Source: Paenibacillus pasadenensis (GTDB taxonomy: Bacteria > Bacillota > Bacilli > Paenibacillales > Paenibacillaceae). Taken from it: a stretch of 64,000 nucleotides of DNA. The DNA is taken from positions 682,001-746,000 of the forward strand of contig NZ_JAMBOT010000002.1 of assembly GCF_023715725.1 (NCBI RefSeq), written 5' to 3'. Position numbers and translations under genes: made by a program. Every line of letters starts with the position of its first letter. Position 1 is the stretch's first letter. Below the pieces are notes generated by a model. It saw nothing but the letters and a program-made list of their open reading frames with translations, was not told the origin of the DNA and did no database searches. Positions 58,786-64,000 of this stretch are shown piece after piece.

Positions 58786-61605
58786 ATGCCGAGCCAAACA
58801 CCAAATTTAAATTTGTATAAGAAAAACCCACAAACAGACGGTCAAGACACATTTAATATTGAAACAATGCTCAACGATAATTGGGACAAGCTCGATACAG
58901 CGGTTAGCGAAAAAGTGGATAAAGCTTCTGGTAAAGGACTCTCCACCAACGATTATACCGCTGCAGATAAAACTAAGCTGGACGGAGCAACCAACGCAGC
59001 CACCGCTTCCCGGATCGTACAAAGGGACACAAACGGTCGTGCCAAGGTCACAGCGCCATCTGCTGCCGATGATATCGCCCGTAAAGATACGGTTGATGAT
59101 GCCGTGCAGCCTCTTGTTGCTGATTTAACGGACGCAGCTCCTGCAGCTCTCTCTCTCTTACCAGGACTTCAGACAGTTGAAGCAAAGCAAGATACGCCAC
59201 TCCGGGTTAAAGGCATTAAGGGCCGAACGCTGTTGAATATGCTGGGGAGAGCTGGGCGAGGAGATAGCTTATCTGGTTGGCCTGGAAGCAATGGGGTTAC
59301 GTCCCTTGCTGCTGGGACATCTCCAACTGGAGGAAGCTCAATAAAGCTCAAAGTCAATACAGGCTTTGGTAATGCTACGCTTATGCGATCTCCTGCATTA
59401 ACAACATCGCTAGGCAAAAATTACGTGATGGTTGCCAGTGTAAAAAATCTGTCCACAACAAAGATTGATGCGTATTTTGGCGGTAAGAGTATTTCGGTAA
59501 CATCAACTAATTGGACAACGGTCGTAATCGCTGCACAAAAAACAAGCGAGTCACAACAAAATTTAAATCCATCCATTTGGTGTTGGGGAGCAGATAAAGA
59601 AGCTCTCTTTGCAAACATCGCGGTATACGAAATCAATGCAGACGAGTATGAGGCGGTCTTGGCGATGACCCAAGCTCAAGCAGCAGCTTTGTATCCTTAC
59701 GTCGATGATATCAAAAACGTGAATGGTGCGTATGTGAGGCAAGCAGGAATAAACTTAATTCCTGCCATCTCTACCTGGGTAAAGTCGTCGTTAACGCCAA
59801 CGGTTAATTTATCTGCTCCCTATGAGCTTAGTTTTATCCTCCCGTCCGCCGGGCAGTACGTTGGCACGACAGTTAAGGTTATTCCGGGCCAAACCTATAC
59901 GATAAGCTGCTCCAACATCACCGCCGGGGCTCGCTTGCGCGTAGGGATAAATGATGGCTCTGTGCTGTCAAGTGGCACTTATATTGCAGACCTCGGCGCA
60001 CTTACAACAAATACCTTTACAGTGCCAACTGGAGTATCTGAGTTGGCCTTGGCGTTTATGAATGGGCCGAGCTATAGCGGGACTTACCCAGTGACGTTTA
60101 CTCTCAAAGAACCCCAATTAGAATTAGGCTCGATCGCATCTCCCTTTTCGCCTCAATCCGAACAGTATATCTATTACCCAGACTCCCAGCTTGCAGCCAG
60201 CTTGGACGGCACCGTCTACGATGAGCTGTATACGGATAACACGGGACAAGCGCGGGCAACGAGACGGTTTAAGTCGTTGGATTTGACGGGGGATTTGGCT
60301 TGGCGATTCCTTGGCGGCGCGGCAATTTACAAAACTGCAATCCTATCGATCCCCAACCCACTAAAAGATACAGGCTATGCCGTAAAATTCGACGGAAAGA
60401 TTTTGAAACGAGTTAGCCAAGGCGGAACACTGACAAATGCCGCTGACGAGCATGTCGTATCAGATGAGACAGACCCGGCTAATAAATCCATTGTGGCTAT
60501 TACAATTCTTAATACTGATAGCGGCTGGGGCGACAGCTACACGCCGACAGTGGATGATGTTAAGGCGTATTTTAACGGCTGGAAAATGAAAACCGCAGGA
60601 CAAGCGGCCTCCTCTGGTATGTACAACGGTACGGGAACTAAGGCGTGGGTCGAACAATACAAAGTTATTACTACCCCTTCATTTACAGGCGAACAGCAAG
60701 ATATAAACGTAGCACTTAACAATAATGCCCATACATCTTCATCTAATGCAGGAGTAACAAAGTCTTACCGCCTCCAATACCAGCTCGCCACACCAACCGA
60801 CGAGCCCGTACGCTCTGAGGGGGCGATCATGCTGGCGGAGGGAGCCAATACGCTGGAGGTTGGATATGGGGCTGTTGTGCGGGAGCTTGTGACAAACATG
60901 TACTACGATAGCAACTGGGCGATTATTAACTACAACAACACGGGCACGAATCAATATTCAAAGCTAGCCTATCGCACAAAAGCAATATTGTCTGTGTTCA
61001 GAAATAGGAAAGAGGATCGGGTATTTTCGGCTTACACTGACCTCGCGTACGGGAATCAACGTGCAGTAGCTGTGAGAAACGATTATGATCCGTCCGCCGT
61101 TTACGAAGTCACCTATCTTGCGCTGGATACCTACCTAATTGGCATCCCGCCAACGCAGATCAGCACGGAGTATGCGACTAATCAGCGATCAGTGAGTGAT
61201 GAGCTTGCTAAAACAGCAACGCAGCTGGCCGGGCGCATGACCGTACTGGAAAACGGAACGGCGCAGGCTAAGCTGCTACAATGGATTACGCCGACATTGC
61301 TTAATGGCTGGGCACCTTATGAATCAACCGAGCTTTACGCTCCTGCGTATAAGTTGGTTGGTAACACCGTTCAGATTAAGGGAGTCGTGAAAGGCGGAAA
61401 TAATTATTCGGCGATTTTCTACCTTCCACCGAAATACCGACCAAAAACTGCTTATCACGGTGTTACTATGGGTCAAATAAACAATGTCATTGTGCCTAGC
61501 TATCTCAGTATCAATGATACGGGAACTGTGTTCATTTCCTCAAATGCAGCAGGATCAACGGCAAGTAATTATAACTACATTAACGCAATTGTTCCGTTAG
61601 ACTAA
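58786..61605 (+). CDS. Tail fibre protein (XkdV position)
   Basis: Receptor-binding candidate. The 939-residue protein starts with a baseplate-attachment segment (TPNLNLYKKNPQTDGQDTFN, LNDNWDKLDTAVSEKV), then the phage fibre repeat KGLSTNDYTAADKTKLDGA (about 50-68). Several beta-sandwich-like modules of carbohydrate-binding appearance (about 150-290 and 310-460) follow, and a C-terminal domain (LQWITPTLLNGWAPYESTEL, about 830-939) ends it. GAGGAGGG precedes the ATG. AT content rises compared with flanking genes, consistent with module exchange in host-range genes. Confidence 0.9.
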   Translation: MPSQTPNLNLYKKNPQTDGQDTFNIETMLNDNWDKLDTAVSEKVDKASGKGLSTNDYTAADKTKLDGATNAATASRIVQRDTNGRAKVTAPSAADDIARKDTVDDAVQPLVADLTDAAPAALSLLPGLQTVEAKQDTPLRVKGIKGRTLLNMLGRAGRGDSLSGWPGSNGVTSLAAGTSPTGGSSIKLKVNTGFGNATLMRSPALTTSLGKNYVMVASVKNLSTTKIDAYFGGKSISVTSTNWTTVVIAAQKTSESQQNLNPSIWCWGADKEALFANIAVYEINADEYEAVLAMTQAQAAALYPYVDDIKNVNGAYVRQAGINLIPAISTWVKSSLTPTVNLSAPYELSFILPSAGQYVGTTVKVIPGQTYTISCSNITAGARLRVGINDGSVLSSGTYIADLGALTTNTFTVPTGVSELALAFMNGPSYSGTYPVTFTLKEPQLELGSIASPFSPQSEQYIYYPDSQLAASLDGTVYDELYTDNTGQARATRRFKSLDLTGDLAWRFLGGAAIYKTAILSIPNPLKDTGYAVKFDGKILKRVSQGGTLTNAADEHVVSDETDPANKSIVAITILNTDSGWGDSYTPTVDDVKAYFNGWKMKTAGQAASSGMYNGTGTKAWVEQYKVITTPSFTGEQQDINVALNNNAHTSSSNAGVTKSYRLQYQLATPTDEPVRSEGAIMLAEGANTLEVGYGAVVRELVTNMYYDSNWAIINYNNTGTNQYSKLAYRTKAILSVFRNRKEDRVFSAYTDLAYGNQRAVAVRNDYDPSAVYEVTYLALDTYLIGIPPTQISTEYATNQRSVSDELAKTATQLAGRMTVLENGTAQAKLLQWITPTLLNGWAPYESTELYAPAYKLVGNTVQIKGVVKGGNNYSAIFYLPPKYRPKTAYHGVTMGQINNVIVPSYLSINDTGTVFISSNAAGSTASNYNYINAIVPLD

Positions 61606-61615
61606 GGAGGCTCAA

Positions 61616-62194
61616 ATGAAAGAAGCCATAATAACAGACCTTAACGGCCTGTTCGTTGACGTCGATCTTGTTGACGACAGCGAAACGGGTTATTTGCTGT
61701 TGACAGCGCCGGATGACCCTTACGACAACGAGGATGCACCGATTACCGGATACCGCGTCGCGTTGCCCGTACCCGGCGGCCTGTATCGCCCGCGGTTCGA
61801 TCGGGAGGCGTATGACCTGCACCAAGCAGCTGAGGTGGCGCATGCTGCTGCAATGGTTGCCTGGCTCACGCTGCCAGAGGAGGAGCGAGGCCCTGAACCG
61901 TTCGCCCCGGAAGCTCCGGCGTTTTGGGTGGAAGGGCTGACCCCGGAGGAGATCGAGGCGCTGCAGCCAGCTCCACCGGAGCCGACACCGGATCAGCTCC
62001 GCATTGAGCAGCTGGAGGTCGACAACGCCCTGCTGCTCCTTGATTTGGCGGAGACACAGGCGCGGCAGCAGCAAGGCGAACAGGATAACGCTTTGCTGCT
62101 GCTCAGTCAGGCAGAGACAGAGGCTCGGCTACAAAAAGCGGAGCAAGACCAAGCGGCGCTGCTGCTGACGCTCGTAGAGGGAGGTGTCATCTAA
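61616..62194 (+). CDS. Tail fibre-associated protein with coiled-coil repeats (XkdW position)
   Basis: A 192-residue protein. Residues 1-110 form a compact domain (SETGYLLLTAPDDPYDNEDA, VPGGLYRPRFD, TLPEEERGPEPFAPEAP). Residues 125-190 hold three similar units of about 20 residues: VDNALLLLDLAETQARQQ, QDNALLLLSQAETEARLQ and QDQAALLLTLVEGG, which should form a leucine-rich coiled coil. It occupies the XkdW place between fibre and XkdX-like genes and may be a fibre chaperone or attachment protein. Confidence 0.78.
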   Translation: MKEAIITDLNGLFVDVDLVDDSETGYLLLTAPDDPYDNEDAPITGYRVALPVPGGLYRPRFDREAYDLHQAAEVAHAAAMVAWLTLPEEERGPEPFAPEAPAFWVEGLTPEEIEALQPAPPEPTPDQLRIEQLEVDNALLLLDLAETQARQQQGEQDNALLLLSQAETEARLQKAEQDQAALLLTLVEGGVI

Positions 62195-62332
62195 ATGGAT
62201 TGGTACGCGACGATCAAGCGCTATTACGACTTGGGCTGCTACACGACGGCACAGGTGCAGCGGTTTGTTACCCTGGGCAAAATCACGCAAGAGCAAGCAA
62301 ATACGATTATTGGAGCAGAGAGCGCCGAGTAG
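62195..62332 (+). CDS. xkdX: XkdX family protein
   Basis: A 45-residue protein with the XkdX signature WYATIKRYYDLGCYTTAQVQ then FVTLGKITQEQ. GAGGTGTC lies before the ATG. Role unknown; conserved at the end of tail operons. A terminator overlaps its stop. Confidence 0.9.
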   Translation: MDWYATIKRYYDLGCYTTAQVQRFVTLGKITQEQANTIIGAESAE

Positions 62333-62345
62333 GCGCTCTTTTTAT
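62319..62345 (+). terminator. Terminator at end of tail genes
   Basis: AGAGCGCC (62319-62326) pairs perfectly with GGCGCTCT (62332-62339) over GAGTA, followed by a T tract (TTTTTATTT). Separates tail from lysis genes. Confidence 0.85.
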
Positions 62346-62360
62346 TTAAGGAGGGCAACC

Positions 62361-62702
62361 ATGAGCGATACGCAGATGAACACATTGATTATCCAAGTTG
62401 CAAAGCTGGAGACATCGCAAGAGGCCAGCACAAAAGCGCTAAGTGAAGTGGCGTTTAGCGTCGGGAGACTCGTTGACCGGCTGGAGTCATCGGATGATGT
62501 GGCTAAAGAGGCAGCACAGAGCGCTCGGTCTGCCCACAAACGCATAGACAAGCTGGAGGATGCAGTTAAAGAGGACAAGGACGATATGGATGATGCAATC
62601 GAGCGTATGCGTCAGGGACAGCGGTATGTCGTTACGACGGCCTGTGCGTTAATCAGCATTGGCGTTGCTGCGATTGGACTTGCTATCAAATTTGTACAAT
62701 AG
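62361..62702 (+). CDS. xhlA: XhlA-like lysis accessory protein
   Basis: A 113-residue protein with a long coiled coil (about 10-80) and one C-terminal membrane helix (TTACALISIGVAAIGLAIKFV, about 91-111). This is the XhlA/hemolysin layout that cooperates with the holin in PBSX. AAGGAGGG precedes the ATG by about 7 bases. Confidence 0.9.
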   Translation: MSDTQMNTLIIQVAKLETSQEASTKALSEVAFSVGRLVDRLESSDDVAKEAAQSARSAHKRIDKLEDAVKEDKDDMDDAIERMRQGQRYVVTTACALISIGVAAIGLAIKFVQ

Positions 62703-62716
62703 GGAGCGAATCAACC

Positions 62717-63013
62717 ATGACTATGGACTGGACTTTTATCAATGCGCTTATCAGGCCGGAGCTGGGCGGCGTCCTGGCCGTTTGCTGGATCGTCGGTTAC
62801 ATCCTCAAGCAAACTCCCCGTGTGCCGGACTGGAGCATCGTCTACGCTGTCACGGTGGTAGGTGTGCTGATGGCTTGCCTGCTGCTTGGGGGGAGTGTGG
62901 AGAGCATCATCCAGGGCGTGCTCTGCGGCGCGGTCGCCGTCTACGGCTATCAGCTCATCAAACAGACAGCTAAAGGCGCAAGCGGGGAGGGTGGTCACAA
63001 TGAACGCAAATAA
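62717..63013 (+). CDS. Holin
   Basis: A 98-residue protein with three hydrophobic helices (about 17-29, 39-59 and 62-80) and a charged Lys/Glu/His-rich C-terminus, the holin layout. It lies between xhlA and the endolysin, which it overlaps by 14 bases. GGGAGCG precedes the start. It forms membrane lesions that release the endolysin. Confidence 0.88.
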   Translation: MTMDWTFINALIRPELGGVLAVCWIVGYILKQTPRVPDWSIVYAVTVVGVLMACLLLGGSVESIIQGVLCGAVAVYGYQLIKQTAKGASGEGGHNERK

Positions 63014-63875
63014 ATACCCAATTGAGCGGCGCTATATCGACAAGCGCCCTAACGTAAGGCCAGGCATCCGGCTCGTAACCGGCAGCCCGGCCTTTTTTGT
63101 TGCCCACGATACGGGCAATCCGGGGGCTTCTGCGGATAACCATTGGACTTATTTCCAACGCCAGACGGATCGGACCGCATCGGCTCAGGTGTTTATCGAT
63201 GACAGGAAAATCTTAGAGATTATACCGGCGGGCACCGGCGCCGATCCAGCTGAGCAAGCTTATCACGTCATCCGCAATATCAAAGCTGACAATGAGCTGT
63301 ACGGCTATGACGCCAATCATGCGGCGCTGGGCATCGAGCTATGTTATGGAGGTTCCATAAACTTTGACCAGGCTTACAAGCGCTTTGTCTGGTATCTGGC
63401 GTTGTGCTGCAGCAAATGGGGCAAGACGCCATCGACGCATATTGCAAGTCACCGGCAGCTCGATCCGGCGCGCAAGCGGGATTGTGACCAGGCATTGGCT
63501 GCAGGAGGGGTGACGCTCAAGCAGTTGATTGCGGACATTACGGCAGAGCTGGCCGTGCCGGTCCCAATTGCGCCAGCTCCGGCCAAGCTGCCTGCAGATG
63601 TCCGGGATCATGTCATTGTGTCTTATATCCAATCAGCTTGGCTTGCGTCTTTCCAAGCAGGAGAGAGGGAAGAGGCGGACCATTACTCGCGGCTGGCGGA
63701 TAACGTCAGAGCAGCAGCTGCTGGCGAAAAGCTTCCCAAGAGTAATGCGCAGGAGATCATCTTTAATTGGCTGTCGCCTGCCTGGCACAAGGCTAAGGCA
63801 AACGGCCTCGACCCGAGCCGTTATAATGTGATGGCAAATGCTTTGCGGACGAGCGCAGGAATTCCATTGGCATAA
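63000..63875 (+). CDS. Endolysin, N-acetylmuramoyl-L-alanine amidase
   Basis: A 291-residue amidase_2-type enzyme that cuts peptidoglycan. Zinc-site segments are FFVAHDTGNPGASADNHW (His near 36), GIELCYGG and HIASHRQLDPARKRDC (His and Cys/Asp ligands near 148-160). A short Pro/Ala linker (about 185-200) leads to a C-terminal helical domain of about 90 residues (VIVSYIQSAWLASFQAG) that probably binds the wall. GGAGGGTGG lies 5-6 bases before the ATG at 63000. A terminator follows. Confidence 0.93.
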   Translation: MNANKYPIERRYIDKRPNVRPGIRLVTGSPAFFVAHDTGNPGASADNHWTYFQRQTDRTASAQVFIDDRKILEIIPAGTGADPAEQAYHVIRNIKADNELYGYDANHAALGIELCYGGSINFDQAYKRFVWYLALCCSKWGKTPSTHIASHRQLDPARKRDCDQALAAGGVTLKQLIADITAELAVPVPIAPAPAKLPADVRDHVIVSYIQSAWLASFQAGEREEADHYSRLADNVRAAAAGEKLPKSNAQEIIFNWLSPAWHKAKANGLDPSRYNVMANALRTSAGIPLA

Positions 63876-63882
63876 ATAAAGC

Positions 63883-63913
63883 CCGCTGACCTTAACGGGT
63901 TGGCGGACTTTTT
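63883..63913 (+). terminator. Terminator after the endolysin
   Basis: A 9-bp stem with two wobble pairs (63883-63891 with 63898-63906, 6-base loop) is followed by five T residues. It ends the late operon. Confidence 0.75.
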
Positions 63914-63916
63914 GGC

Positions 63917-63945
63917 TTTATGAGAACAAACGTTTGTGTTATGAT
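63917..63945 (+). promoter_or_regulatory. SOS-type (LexA/DinR box) promoter at the right edge
   Basis: GAACAAACGTTTG (63924-63936) fits the Bacillus DinR box CGAACRNRYGTTYC at all but the outermost bases and is palindromic (ACAAACGTTTGT). It lies in the 17-base spacer between TTTATG (63917-63922) and TATGAT (63940-63945). Damage-inducible transcription is inferred. Confidence 0.7.
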
Positions 63946-63967
63946 CGGCACAGGAGCGTGATGACTC

Positions 63968-64000
63968 GTGAGGCGGTTAACCGACACAGAGCGCAAGCTG
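63968..64000 (+). CDS. Start of an SOS-controlled gene, truncated by window end
   Basis: AGGAG (63952-63956) is followed by GTG at 63968 opening VRRLTDTERKL to the window end; ATG at 63961 in another frame is the alternative. The RRLTD start loosely recalls YolD-like proteins, which in SPbeta sit beside a UvrX-type polymerase under SOS control. Eleven codons are too few to decide. Confidence 0.35.
   Translation, partial: MRRLTDTERKL

Larger units (their letters stand above)
19598..64000. mobile_element. Contractile-tailed temperate prophage (PBSX-like late genes), right end beyond window
   Basis: The segment runs from a leftward serine recombinase through repressor, early, replication, packaging, head, tail and lysis modules in canonical order, with no structural gene obviously missing. 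Tail sheath and baseplate J genes show a myovirus-type particle. The element interrupts the usual tyrA-aroE order of Bacillus aromatic operons. The left attachment site should lie near 19425-19600, between the tyrA terminator and the recombinase stop. No second copy of that sequence was found in the window, so the right end is probably outside. Core genes look intact, so the prophage may be inducible. Confidence 0.95.

Overview
The window comes from a moderately GC-rich Bacillota, most likely Paenibacillus or a close relative. The evidence is a Bacillus-type aromatic supraoperon (mtrB ... hepS-menG ... hepT-ndk-cheR-aroC-aroB-aroH-trpEDCFBA-hisC-tyrA) with futalosine-pathway menaquinone genes (mqnP, a ubiX-type gene, mqnA) inserted between menG and hepT. 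trpG is absent from the trp operon, as in Bacillus.

Region 1 (1-7.3 kb): mtrB (TRAP), an anchored protein of unknown function, then a tightly overlapping operon that makes the C35 side chain and ring of menaquinone (hepS, menG, mqnP, ubiX, mqnA, hepT), followed by ndk and cheR. Region 2 (7.3-19.4 kb): a repeat-bearing intergenic stretch and a sigma-A promoter lead into aroC-aroB-aroH. A second promoter and a 350-nt leader with evenly spaced GAG/TAG triplets and a terminator precede trpEDCFBA, hisC and tyrA. TRAP from the left edge is the expected regulator of this leader, so sensor and target lie in one window. A strong terminator closes tyrA.

Region 3 (19.6-64 kb, continuing past the right edge): a prophage of contractile-tail (PBSX-like) type. 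It starts with a leftward large serine recombinase and an S24/CI-type repressor. The divergent switch region carries three copies of an ATAGTAAAC operator-like element. Rightward early genes include a Cro-like protein, several tiny ORFs, a sigma-like factor, and a replication module (DUF2800 nuclease, DUF2815 ssDNA-binding protein, family A DNA polymerase, CbxX-type AAA ATPase, m5C methyltransferase, primase/SF3 helicase, VRR-NUC nuclease, SNF2 helicase). A TTTGACACT repeat array lies just after the primase/helicase. An ArpU/sigma-like late regulator is followed directly by four TGGCGG boxes at an exact 11-bp period and an extended -10 late promoter. Late genes then follow: an Acb2-type anti-CBASS protein, terminase, portal, a MuF-ADP-ribosyltransferase fusion, scaffold, capsid, connector proteins, sheath, tube, a frameshifted tail chaperone pair, tape measure, baseplate, tail fibre, and a three-gene lysis cassette. 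An SOS-type promoter and the start of another gene lie at the right edge.

Accessory cargo stands out from the phage core: an AT-rich reverse-strand membrane protein with its own terminator, a lipoprotein with its own promoter and terminator between tail chaperone and tape measure, Acb2, and the ART domain. Together these suggest a temperate phage equipped to counter host cyclic-nucleotide immunity and to alter the lysogen surface. No tRNA, rRNA, CRISPR array or insertion sequence was recognised. All family assignments come from reading the translated sequence; no database search was run.
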